Assembly (NCBI RefSeq): GCF_010233585.1
Contig: NZ_CP045997.1
Span: forward strand, 4,181,801-4,208,423
Direction of reading: 5' to 3'
Source of the DNA: Spirosoma endbachense
GTDB taxonomy: Bacteria > Bacteroidota > Bacteroidia > Cytophagales > Spirosomataceae
Length of the DNA: 26,623 nucleotides
Position 1 is the first letter of the stretch. Every line of letters starts with the position of its first letter. A model generated the notes under the pieces. That model saw only the letters and a list, made by a program, of their open reading frames with translations, was not told where the DNA came from and ran no database searches. Of this stretch, positions 8,269 to 15,706 are shown piece after piece. The translations under genes and the position numbers were made by a program.

Positions 8269-8774
8269 AATTTTAAGTAAAACCTGTATACGTCTAAGTA
8301 AAAATCAGTCTTTATTTTCAATAACCTCCTCGCAACCAGAGGAGTATTTACATTGTATTCTGTAAAATGCCGTGTTATTTAAACTACCAATATGGTAGTT
8401 TATAGGTTACTGAGTTGCTAATATTATAACATATCGAACAATTGAAAAATTGTATTATTACTATATAATATAAGGTTTATCAACTTTTAATATTTTTTAA
8501 TCCTTTATGTAAATCCAAAAATAACGGTAGTTTAAAGTTAATCTGTCAAGTAATTAATTCAAGCAATTACCCAGTTAATCACCTGTTAATAAGCCTATTA
8601 ACATTAACTTACTAAGCACCATTTAACATAAGGAAGTTAGGATCGCTAAAATATGATCTCTATAGCATGGCCAAAGTTAAATAAGGTTTTTTTTTCATAT
8701 ATAGGTAACCAGAGATAGAGTAAGTAGTCTAAAACTTAGATCTAACCCATCTTCAGAACTTAAAGGCCAATAAA
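8269..8774. promoter_or_regulatory. Long AT-rich gene-free leader region of the exopolysaccharide cluster
   Basis: About 500 bases with no credible open frame, clearly richer in A and T than the flanking genes. It holds the dyad at 8380-8402, a second half-site GGTAGTTTA at 8526-8534, and a small hairpin ACAATT/AATTGT at 8438-8453. No confident TTTG...TAnnTTTG promoter was found by eye. Its position between a strong terminator and the first gene of the cluster makes it the likely control region for the downstream genes. Confidence 0.5.
8380..8402. promoter_or_regulatory. Perfect 10-bp inverted repeat, probable regulator binding site
   Basis: TAAACTACCA and TGGTAGTTTA are exact reverse complements separated by ATA. 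The half-site GGTAGTTTA recurs at 8526-8534. There is no T-tract and no gene immediately upstream to terminate, so an operator is more likely than a terminator. The cognate regulator is not identifiable in the window. Confidence 0.45.
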
Positions 8775-9284
8775 ATGAATCAAAAATATCACTTGCTCAT
8801 AGTGGATGAAAATCCTTATGTAGCTGATATTCTCATACAGACGTTAAAAACTGACTTTTCAATCACTGTGGCCAATACGGGTCATGAAGCGGCTCGTCTA
8901 TTGATCCAGGGTCATCGGTTTGATTGCGTTCTTACTGAACTCAATCTGCCCGTGTTCAGTGGTCTTGAATTAACGAAGCTAATTCGGATGAGTAAACTCA
9001 TCTTTCAAACGCCCGTAATTGTTCTCTCCAATGCTCCTGACAGTAATACCCGAATCGAGTGTCTTGAGCAGGGAGTTGACAGCTACATCGCTAAACCATT
9101 CAACCCACTGGAAGTAAAGGCCAAAATTCATGCCATTTTGCGCCGAACTTCTTCACCGAAAGAAGAAGTTCAGGAGCCAACTGCTGCTGTACGGCTTCAA
9201 GCTGAATCTAAACCATTTTGGCAACCAAAATCGCGGATCCTATCGATGCTGCTAAGAGGTTACCTAGTTGCCCAGAGTGCCTGA
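8775..9284 (+). CDS. Stand-alone receiver-domain protein with Glu replacing the phospho-accepting Asp
   Basis: A 169-residue protein whose residues 5-122 form a CheY-like receiver. The acidic pair D11-E12 follows the first strand (LLIVDE), S85 ends strand 4 (VIVLS), and K107 sits in the usual AKPF segment. The third-strand site that normally reads D-L-x-x-P is VLTELNLP, placing Glu55 where the phosphorylated Asp should be. Residues 125-169 are a polar tail without a DNA-binding or enzymatic output domain. Glu at this site often mimics the phosphorylated state, so the protein may be constitutively active or signal only by protein-protein contact. It lies upstream of the receiver-fused transferase, separated by about 450 bases, which suggests but does not prove a partnership. 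No histidine kinase is nearby. Confidence 0.85.
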   Translation: MNQKYHLLIVDENPYVADILIQTLKTDFSITVANTGHEAARLLIQGHRFDCVLTELNLPVFSGLELTKLIRMSKLIFQTPVIVLSNAPDSNTRIECLEQGVDSYIAKPFNPLEVKAKIHAILRRTSSPKEEVQEPTAAVRLQAESKPFWQPKSRILSMLLRGYLVAQSA

Positions 9285-9737
9285 TTCTTTATTTTCTTCT
9301 GGTTTAGATCTCCAGGAATCTTCCTCTATTCACTATCAAAATACATGCCAATTCAGCCAATCAGATGAGTCAAGGCTTATTGGCTTCAATTGCCCAGAAT
9401 AAAGTATGAATACTGGCTTTGATTGAAATAGTGTAAACCAATTAGCTCAAATAGCCTCTATTTAGTTACCAATAGAAGTTATTTAGCCTCAAAACGAAGT
9501 CGTTAGTTATCAAAACCGCCTGTTATCTGAGTCATTTCTTCCTCACCTGGGGTCACCAAAAATTTAATTAAGCTTATTTGAATAACCCGAACATCTACTT
9601 TTTACCTGTTTAATCGAATAAGGCTTAATGAATAATATCATTTTTTGATAAGCATAGGGACCAAGCGGCTCTGGTTTATAGAGCAAAAAACAAGCTTGGT
9701 TTGCTGATCAAAATTTGTGCCAAAGTATAACAATGCA
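9285..9737. other. Gene-free interval between the receiver protein and the sugar transferase
   Basis: About 450 bases with no plausible gene. The last 80 bases contain a nested hairpin (9660-9700): ACCAAGC pairs with GCTTGGT and, inside, GCTC pairs with GAGC. The remainder is AT-rich with no recognised promoter. The gap makes an independent promoter for the glycosyltransferase genes likely. Confidence 0.4.
9660..9700 (+). promoter_or_regulatory. Nested hairpin in the leader of the sugar transferase gene
   Basis: The outer stem is ACCAAGC (9660-9666) with GCTTGGT (9694-9700); the inner stem is GCTC (9668-9671) with GAGC (9681-9684), followed by six A. It ends about 37 bases before the preferred start codon. 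It could be a 5' untranslated structure affecting expression. No riboswitch class is recognised. Confidence 0.25.
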
Positions 9738-10961
9738 ATGACAGAAAGCTTCATCAGACCGAAAGTTGTGGATATAGCGCCAATGCCTTATCTCTTATTA
9801 GTGGAGGAAGATGATCAGATTGTCAATCAAATCACGATGGCTGTCGGCGACACTTGCTCAATCGTGCGGTTCAGGAATTTTCAGGAAGCCGGAGAATGGC
9901 TGTCGAAGAACCCTACAGTAGATTTGATAATAGCGGATAAAGATAGCAGCCAGACAATGGTAGCCCTGGTTCGAAGCAATACGTCCTACCAATCTGTTCC
10001 TGTTTTGATTGCCAGTCGTTTTGTTCGGCCAAATCTAGTAAAAAACGCCCTCAACAATGGCGTTACAGACATTCTGGCCATTGACAAGGATGACTATGCT
10101 TTACAATCGAAAATAAGATATTATCTGGAGCTAAAAACCCGCATACTTTCAGTTCCAGAAAAAAGACAACCATTAACCAGCCGCCGGTTCACATTGCCCT
10201 GGTGGAAACGTAGTATTGATATCGTTATTTCACTTTCAATACTCCTCGTTTTATCCCCTTTACTCTTACTGGTTTCCATTCTAATAAAAATAGACTCAAA
10301 AGGGCCCATTTTATATAAGTCAAAACGTGCCGGGACGAATTTCTATGTGTTTAACATGTTTAAGTTTCGCACAATGAGCACGCAGGCTGACCAACAATTG
10401 CGACATATGGCCTCGCAAAATATTTATACCAAACCTTCGGACAACCGTTCGATTGACGATTTCTTCCAATCCCGAACGGAGTTTCTATGTGATAGCTGCC
10501 GGCAAAGGGGCGTATCGTGCCAACAACCGCTATTTGATCAGGACCAATTAATTTGTGAGAAACTATTCCTTCGGGAAAATGAAGAAGCGGCAAAGTTCAT
10601 GAAGTTTCGTAATGATCCACGGGTTACTAAACTCGGGACTTTTCTTCGTAACAGCAGTATTGATGAGCTGCCACAGCTACTCAATATCTTACTGGGCGAT
10701 ATGTCGTTAGTTGGCAATCGGCCTTTACCGCTCTATGAAGCGGAGAAATTAACTTCTGATGAGTTTGCGCAGCGATTTGCAGGACCAGCGGGTCTGACTG
10801 GCCTCTGGCAGATCAAAAAAAGAGCAAAAGGACAAGGCGCGATGTCGGACTGGGAGCGGACTCAACTTGATATTGAGTACTCGAATACCTTTTCCTTCAA
10901 AACAGATATGTATATTCTCTGGAGAACCTTTTTCAGCTTATGGCAACGAGAGAATGTATAG
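9738..10961 (+). CDS. Receiver domain fused to an undecaprenyl-phosphate sugar-1-phosphate transferase (exopolysaccharide initiation)
   Basis: The N-terminal ~115 residues are a receiver domain: LLLVEEDD opens strand 1 and VDLIIAD supplies the phospho-acceptor Asp (residue 67 from this start). Strand 4 (VPVLIAS) is present, but the usual KPF is degenerate (AIDKDD). After a linker comes a bacterial sugar transferase domain (PF02397 type): basic WWKRSIDI, one hydrophobic membrane segment ([15 protein letters not shown]), KSKRAG, FKFRTM, then [25 protein letters not shown] and [12 protein letters not shown], the usual catalytic and substrate-binding motifs. Such enzymes move a sugar-1-phosphate from a nucleotide sugar to undecaprenyl phosphate. 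A ~60-residue insert between FRTM and NDPR carries four Cys (C-x2-C-x6-C-x11-C), possibly metal-binding. ATG 9738 is preferred over GTG 9717; neither has a good Shine-Dalgarno. The next gene begins within about 20 bases. Confidence 0.9.
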   Translation: MTESFIRPKVVDIAPMPYLLLVEEDDQIVNQITMAVGDTCSIVRFRNFQEAGEWLSKNPTVDLIIADKDSSQTMVALVRSNTSYQSVPVLIASRFVRPNLVKNALNNGVTDILAIDKDDYALQSKIRYYLELKTRILSVPEKRQPLTSRRFTLPWWKRSIDIVISLSILLVLSPLLLLVSILIKIDSKGPILYKSKRAGTNFYVFNMFKFRTMSTQADQQLRHMASQNIYTKPSDNRSIDDFFQSRTEFLCDSCRQRGVSCQQPLFDQDQLICEKLFLRENEEAAKFMKFRNDPRVTKLGTFLRNSSIDELPQLLNILLGDMSLVGNRPLPLYEAEKLTSDEFAQRFAGPAGLTGLWQIKKRAKGQGAMSDWERTQLDIEYSNTFSFKTDMYILWRTFFSLWQRENV

Positions 10962-10978
10962 ATAGCGTGGTTCGGCTT

Positions 10979-11881
10979 ATGGATGCCGCACCGCTCGTAT
11001 CCATAATCACGATCAATTATAACCAGGCTGAAATCACGCGCCAGTTTCTGGAATCTTCAGCGCTGCTGAGTTATCCGAACTATGAAATCATAGTAGTCGA
11101 TAATGCATCGGAGCCAGCATTGAATACGCTGATTGATCTGCAACCTTATTCGCAACTGCGGTTCATTCGGAGTGACCGGAATTTAGGCTTTACAGGGGGT
11201 AACAATTTAGGCATTAAGGAAGCGAAGGGCGATTTCTTTTTTATTGTCAATAATGACACAGAGCTGCCGTCTACGCTGATTGAAGAGTTACTTAAGCCGT
11301 TTTATGGGAATGAAAATATAGGCGTCACCTGCCCAAAAATCAGGTTTTACGATACGCCGGATATGGTTCAGTATGCTGGTTATAGCTCCATGAATATGTA
11401 CACCGGTACGGCCATTGCCATTGGTTATAAACAAACCGATATGGGGCAATACGACAAGCCAGGCGTTACACCATTCGCTCATGGCTGCGCTATGATGGTC
11501 AGCCGGAAAGTAGTTGATAAAGTAGGTCGTTTTGCCGAACGGTTCTTTCTATATTATGAAGAACTTGATTGGTCGCAGCGCATCCGGAATGCCGGTTTTC
11601 TGATTTACTATCAGCCATCGGCTTCTATTCTGCATAAAGAGTCAATGTCGGTCGGACAGCATAATCCGCTAAAGACCTACTACATGACTCGTAATCGCAT
11701 TCTTTATATGCGCCGTCACTGCTCACCATTTCAGCGGGTTGTGTTCTATCTGTTCTTTGCGGGTTGTGTAATGCCAAAGCACATGCTTGCATACGTAGTT
11801 CGTGGTAAGCTAAAGCACGCCAGTGCCTTTGCAAAGGGGGTAATCTGGAACCTGACCTCAACGAGCATCTCACCCGTTTAG
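10979..11881 (+). CDS. GT2 glycosyltransferase, rhamnosyltransferase-like
   Basis: A family 2 (GT-A fold) enzyme of 300 residues from this start. It opens PLVSIITINYNQ, with VVDNAS for nucleotide binding, RNLGFTGGNNLG (typical of the rhamnosyltransferase-like branch), the metal-binding DxD variant VNND near residues 90-93, and EELDWSQRIRNAG as the acceptor/base region. A hydrophobic stretch near the end (VVFYLFFAGCVM) suggests membrane association. An earlier ATG at 10940 would add 13 residues that overlap the previous gene; I prefer 10979 because the family normally starts a few residues before the first strand. It probably adds a sugar to the lipid-linked repeat unit. The sugar specificity cannot be read from sequence. 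Confidence 0.9.
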   Translation: MDAAPLVSIITINYNQAEITRQFLESSALLSYPNYEIIVVDNASEPALNTLIDLQPYSQLRFIRSDRNLGFTGGNNLGIKEAKGDFFFIVNNDTELPSTLIEELLKPFYGNENIGVTCPKIRFYDTPDMVQYAGYSSMNMYTGTAIAIGYKQTDMGQYDKPGVTPFAHGCAMMVSRKVVDKVGRFAERFFLYYEELDWSQRIRNAGFLIYYQPSASILHKESMSVGQHNPLKTYYMTRNRILYMRRHCSPFQRVVFYLFFAGCVMPKHMLAYVVRGKLKHASAFAKGVIWNLTSTSISPV

Positions 11882-11894
11882 CCTTCGAACTTCT

Positions 11895-13130
11895 ATGATG
11901 ACCTCTCTATACTATTTAACCAGCTTCCTGTTCTTTTTCCTAACCTTTCTGGTTTTCTATACCTACCTGGGCTATGGTATAGTAACCTGGTTGCTGGTAA
12001 AAGTGCGGTCGGTCAATAGCGGAGCCATCAAACCAGAAGATCGGTTAGCCAGTACACCCGACATAACCATGATTGTGCCTGCTTACAATGAACTGGCCTA
12101 CCTGCCCAATAAGCTACAAAACTGTCTGGATCAGGATTACCCCGCTGAGCACCTGCATCTGTTGTTTGTAATCGAAGGATCTACAGATGGTTCGGCCGAA
12201 TACCTGGAAAAACAGAAAGCAAACCTTCCTAATCTGACCATTATTTCGGGAACGCAACGCCTGGGTAAAGTAGCGGCAATGAACCGGGCCATGCGGCAGA
12301 TCAAAACGCCACTGACCATTTTCACGGATGCGAACACCCATCTCAACCCAGAAGCGGTTAGCCGATTGGCAAAACGGTTTGAGGTAGCCAATGTGGGTGC
12401 TGTAACGGGCGAAAAACGGATCAGCGTACAAGGTCAGGAGGCTGCTGCCGGAAGTGGCGAAGGGCTTTATTGGCGCTATGAATCTTTTCTGAAAAAACTG
12501 GATGCTCAGCTTCATACCATTGTGGGCGCAGCCGGAGAATTATTTGCCATACGAACCAAGCTCTACGAACCGGTAGAAACGGACACCCTACTCGACGATT
12601 TTGTGATTTCACTGCGCATCGCCGAGCGTGGCTACCGGGTCGAGTATGCACCCGATGCTTATGCACTCGAACGCCCGTCGCATTCGGTTGGCGAGGAGAT
12701 GAAGCGAAAAGTACGGATTGCTGCGGGAGGCTTTCAGGCAATTCGGCGATTGGCTCATCTGCTCAATTTTTTCAAGTATGGCTGGCTAAGCTTTCAATAT
12801 GTTTCGCACCGGGTGTTGCGTTGGGCAGTTACACCATTTTGCCTGCCGCTTCTGTTTCTGTTGAATGTAATTATGCTTGTTCAGGTGAGTCAGCTATCAA
12901 TTTCAGATTCGGCAACGATCACGTTCTGGTGGGGAATCTTGTTGCTACAAACGGTATTTTACCTGGCTGCCTACGTTGGCTATACACTGGAAAACCGACA
13001 GACTCGCTGGAAACTAACATTTGTACCGTTCTATTTTGTTTTTATGAATTGGTGCGTTTTAGCAGGATTTACCCGCTTTTGTAACGGTAATATTTCAGGT
13101 ATTTGGGAAAAGTCGAAACGGGCCATTTAA
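11895..13130 (+). CDS. Membrane-bound processive-type GT2 glycosyltransferase
   Basis: A 411-residue enzyme with an N-terminal membrane segment (about 6-35), a cytosolic GT2 domain (57-260) and about three C-terminal membrane segments (310-335, 342-364, 375-393). Motifs are MIVPAYNE at 59-66, the DxD TDAN at 144-147, LLDDFVISLR at 232-241 (acceptor-side acidic residues), and RKVRIAAGGFQ at 271-281, which stands where the QxxRW motif lies in cellulose and poly-N-acetylglucosamine synthases. The usual DGSTDG nucleotide loop reads IEGSTDG, a Glu substitution also seen, as I recall, in some relatives. Architecture resembles BcsA/PgaC enzymes, but context favours building a repeat unit or a linked beta-glycan. 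It starts 13 bases after the preceding stop; a second ATG at 11898 is equally usable. Confidence 0.9.
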   Translation: MMTSLYYLTSFLFFFLTFLVFYTYLGYGIVTWLLVKVRSVNSGAIKPEDRLASTPDITMIVPAYNELAYLPNKLQNCLDQDYPAEHLHLLFVIEGSTDGSAEYLEKQKANLPNLTIISGTQRLGKVAAMNRAMRQIKTPLTIFTDANTHLNPEAVSRLAKRFEVANVGAVTGEKRISVQGQEAAAGSGEGLYWRYESFLKKLDAQLHTIVGAAGELFAIRTKLYEPVETDTLLDDFVISLRIAERGYRVEYAPDAYALERPSHSVGEEMKRKVRIAAGGFQAIRRLAHLLNFFKYGWLSFQYVSHRVLRWAVTPFCLPLLFLLNVIMLVQVSQLSISDSATITFWWGILLLQTVFYLAAYVGYTLENRQTRWKLTFVPFYFVFMNWCVLAGFTRFCNGNISGIWEKSKRAI

Positions 13131-13198
13131 TGCTTCCATCCAACGAAAACTCCCAATGTATTCAGTAGTCATTGTCATTGCAGTAACGCGAAGACACC

Positions 13199-14680
13199 AT
13201 GTTTGAACGAACTCTCTTACTTAACCGTCAATTACTTAACAACCGCTGGCTATTTACGCTACTGGGGGTTCTGGTTGCCGTATTGGGTGGTTGGCTGATC
13301 GGTAACTTTGGCATGACCGGTGCGCTTATGACTGTAGGCTTACCGATAGGTCTGCTCATCGTGGCCAATATCCTGCTGGAGCCTAAGATTGGCTTATTAG
13401 CTTATCTAAATTTAAGTTTTCTACTCGGCTGGGCGCGGTTTATTCAGAGCGATTTTCCGCTGGGTCTGGCGATGGACAGTGTACTTGTGCTGACCTTGCT
13501 GAGTGTCTTTTTGAATGCCAAGCGGATGAACTGGAAACGGCTTCGGCATCCGGTTTATTTTGCCGTGGTCTTCTGGCTGCTATACACCATACTGGAGCTA
13601 TTAAACCCTGAAGCTCCTTATAAACCAGCCTGGTTTTTCCACGCCCGGGCATTCTCACTAAACTGGTTTTACATGGCCACCATTATGCTGGTCGTGCCCA
13701 TAACCAAAGAAGACATTCGACTATTAATAAAAATATGGCTGATATGGTCTTTTCTAGCCGCTTTATGGGCTTTCAAACAGCAGTACATCGGCCTGGAGGC
13801 TGCCGAAATTCGGTGGCTGGCCGAAGGGAATGACAGAACGCACGTTTTGTGGGGTCAGTTAAGAAGCTTCTCGTTTTATTCTGATGCATCGCAGTTTGGG
13901 GCCGAAATGGCCAGCGCAACGCTCATCTGCTCCATTCGCTTTTTTGAGGAAAAAGGGGTCATGCGTCGGATCGGCTATGTGTTCCTGACCCTTATTTTCT
14001 TCTGGGCTTATGCCGTTTCCGGCACCCGGAGTGCCTTTTTTGTACTGGTCGCCGGTTATCCATCTTACTTATTCCTTCGGCGCGATCCAGCCCTTATTTT
14101 TAAAGGAGTGATGGTTGCCCTCCCCCTTCTGGTCATCCTGCTGTTCACCCACCTTGGTGACTCAGTTTACCAGATTTACCGGATTCGAACTGCCTTACGT
14201 CCTAGCGAAGATGCTTCATTTCTGGTACGCCTGGAAAACCAGCAGAAACTAAGAGCCTATCTCAAGGATTTGCCGTTTGGCGCAGGCATCGGAACATCGG
14301 CCGATACGGGAGCTCGCTTTTCGCCAAACCACTTTGCCGCCCAGATTCCGCCGGACAGCTGGTATGTTGAAATCTGGATTGAGACAGGTATTGTGGGCTT
14401 AACTCTTTACCTATTAATGCTGGCCACCATTATCGGGTATGGCGTTTATAAGGTCTGGCAGATTAAAGACCCCTGGTTGTTCAGACTCATGATTGCCTTA
14501 CTGGCCAACTTCATTGGTATTGCGCTGATGTGTTATTCAAACCCAACACTGAGCCAGTTCCCAACCTGTACAATGCTGTATATCGCGTCTATACTGTTCA
14601 CCACCTGCGAACGGTGGGATACCGTTCCTGAAAAAATAGCCAATAAATATAACGGACTGATGACATCCGTACGCAATTGA
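13199..14680 (+). CDS. O-antigen ligase/Wzy-type polymerase membrane protein
   Basis: A 493-residue protein with roughly 11-12 hydrophobic segments. The O-antigen ligase/polymerase domain (PF04932 type) shows VSGTRSAFFVLVAGYPSYLF near 275-295, then a large outward-facing loop with LPFGAGIGTSADTG and PPDSWYVEIWIETGIVGL around 360-402, which fits the conserved periplasmic loop of WaaL/Wzy proteins. It would polymerise or ligate lipid-linked repeat units on the periplasmic side of the inner membrane. Wzy and WaaL cannot be told apart here; the flippase in the same locus favours Wzy. It follows the membrane GT2 by 68 bases and is probably cotranscribed. A hairpin without a T-tract follows. Confidence 0.85.
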   Translation: MFERTLLLNRQLLNNRWLFTLLGVLVAVLGGWLIGNFGMTGALMTVGLPIGLLIVANILLEPKIGLLAYLNLSFLLGWARFIQSDFPLGLAMDSVLVLTLLSVFLNAKRMNWKRLRHPVYFAVVFWLLYTILELLNPEAPYKPAWFFHARAFSLNWFYMATIMLVVPITKEDIRLLIKIWLIWSFLAALWAFKQQYIGLEAAEIRWLAEGNDRTHVLWGQLRSFSFYSDASQFGAEMASATLICSIRFFEEKGVMRRIGYVFLTLIFFWAYAVSGTRSAFFVLVAGYPSYLFLRRDPALIFKGVMVALPLLVILLFTHLGDSVYQIYRIRTALRPSEDASFLVRLENQQKLRAYLKDLPFGAGIGTSADTGARFSPNHFAAQIPPDSWYVEIWIETGIVGLTLYLLMLATIIGYGVYKVWQIKDPWLFRLMIALLANFIGIALMCYSNPTLSQFPTCTMLYIASILFTTCERWDTVPEKIANKYNGLMTSVRN

Positions 14681-14708
14681 ATCCGAGCTCATTTTGGACT
14701 TGCCCGAC

Positions 14709-14735
14709 CAACTAGTCGGCAGGTCTGCCTAGTTG
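14709..14735. repeat. Bulged hairpin between the Wzy-like and GT2 genes
   Basis: CAACTA (14709-14714) pairs with TAGTTG (14730-14735) and, inside, GGCAG pairs with CTGCC, with a 3-base bulge on the left arm. It is followed by an A-tract rather than T, so it is not a standard plus-strand terminator. The segment GACACCTACC just downstream recurs in the inverted repeat near 1.7 kb. Confidence 0.35.
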
Positions 14736-14803
14736 AAAAAACTACGCGACACCTACCAATCGATTAGCTGACTTTTAACTTATTTACACCATTATTACTG
14801 ATT

Positions 14804-15664
14804 ATGAACTTATTATCAAACCCCAATTGGTTAAAGCGCCACGAATATCCATATACCAGTATCGATGAAGTACCGCAATCGGTCTTCGATGAAATCAATG
14901 CCCGTCTGGACAAACGAATCAGTACGAAACCTCTGGTTTCTATTATGGTCATCGCCTACAATGAAGAAGTAAATATTCTCCGTAGCATCAGCACGCTTTC
15001 GTGCCTCGAAACAACCATTCCGTTTGAAATTGTTGCCGTTAACAACAATTCAAAAGACAGAACGCAGGATACGATCGATAAACTGCATGTCAGAAAGTTT
15101 TTCCAGCCGATTCAGGGTTGCGGACCAGCCCGGCAGCTAGGTCAGGAAATGGCCATTGGTAAATACATGCTACTGGCCGATGCCGATTGTCTTTACCCAA
15201 CAAACTGGCTGAATGAAATGATGGAAAAGCTCCAGCAACCTGGGGTCGTATGTGTCTACGGGCGCTATTCATTCATTGCCAATCCGCAACTTCCGAGGTG
15301 GCAGCTTACCCTACACGAAACCCTCAAAGATATTGTTGCTGAGTTTCGTCATGTCAAAAGACCATATCTCAACGCCTATGGTATTAGCATGGGTTATTTG
15401 CGGGAAGCCGGCCTGAAAGCAGGCTATATGATGCACAACAGAACCTGGGGAGAAGATGGACGCCTTTGTTTCGATATGATGCAATACGGCAGGGTTGTTC
15501 AGATGAAGACCCGGTCGGCGCGCGTTTGGACAGGCCCCCGCACATTAATGAAGGATGGCACCATTTGGCAGGCACTGGGAAAACGTGTAAAAAAAGAAAT
15601 GAACAGAGCTTTTTCTTATCTCACCCCTCATCCTCCACACGATACCAAAACCTCCGAAGATTAA
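14804..15664 (+). CDS. GT2 glycosyltransferase
   Basis: A 286-residue soluble GT-A enzyme. The core starts VSIMVIAYNEE at 45-55, with VNNNSKDRT at 79-87 as the nucleotide-binding loop, the metal-binding DAD at 126-128 (LLADADCLYP), and WGEDGRLCFDM at 215-225 as the acceptor-side acidic motif. An N-terminal ~43-residue extension precedes the catalytic fold. No membrane segment is visible, so it is probably cytosolic and acts on the undecaprenyl-linked intermediate. It is the next plus-strand gene after the Wzy-like protein, 123 bases away, and is followed by a GT-B enzyme after 42 bases. Donor and linkage are unknown. Confidence 0.9.
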   Translation: MNLLSNPNWLKRHEYPYTSIDEVPQSVFDEINARLDKRISTKPLVSIMVIAYNEEVNILRSISTLSCLETTIPFEIVAVNNNSKDRTQDTIDKLHVRKFFQPIQGCGPARQLGQEMAIGKYMLLADADCLYPTNWLNEMMEKLQQPGVVCVYGRYSFIANPQLPRWQLTLHETLKDIVAEFRHVKRPYLNAYGISMGYLREAGLKAGYMMHNRTWGEDGRLCFDMMQYGRVVQMKTRSARVWTGPRTLMKDGTIWQALGKRVKKEMNRAFSYLTPHPPHDTKTSED

Positions 15665-15706
15665 GCAGACTGAGTAAAGATAGCGCTGCTCACTACACCT
15701 CTGAAC

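Noticed and set aside
12114..12741. Overlapping minus-strand frames inside the membrane GT2 gene
   Set aside because: They lie antisense to a gene with complete GT2 motifs, and their residues resemble no protein family.
14709..14735. Intrinsic terminator after the Wzy-like gene
   Set aside because: The hairpin has a bulge and is followed by A instead of T on the plus strand, so it was recorded only as a repeat.
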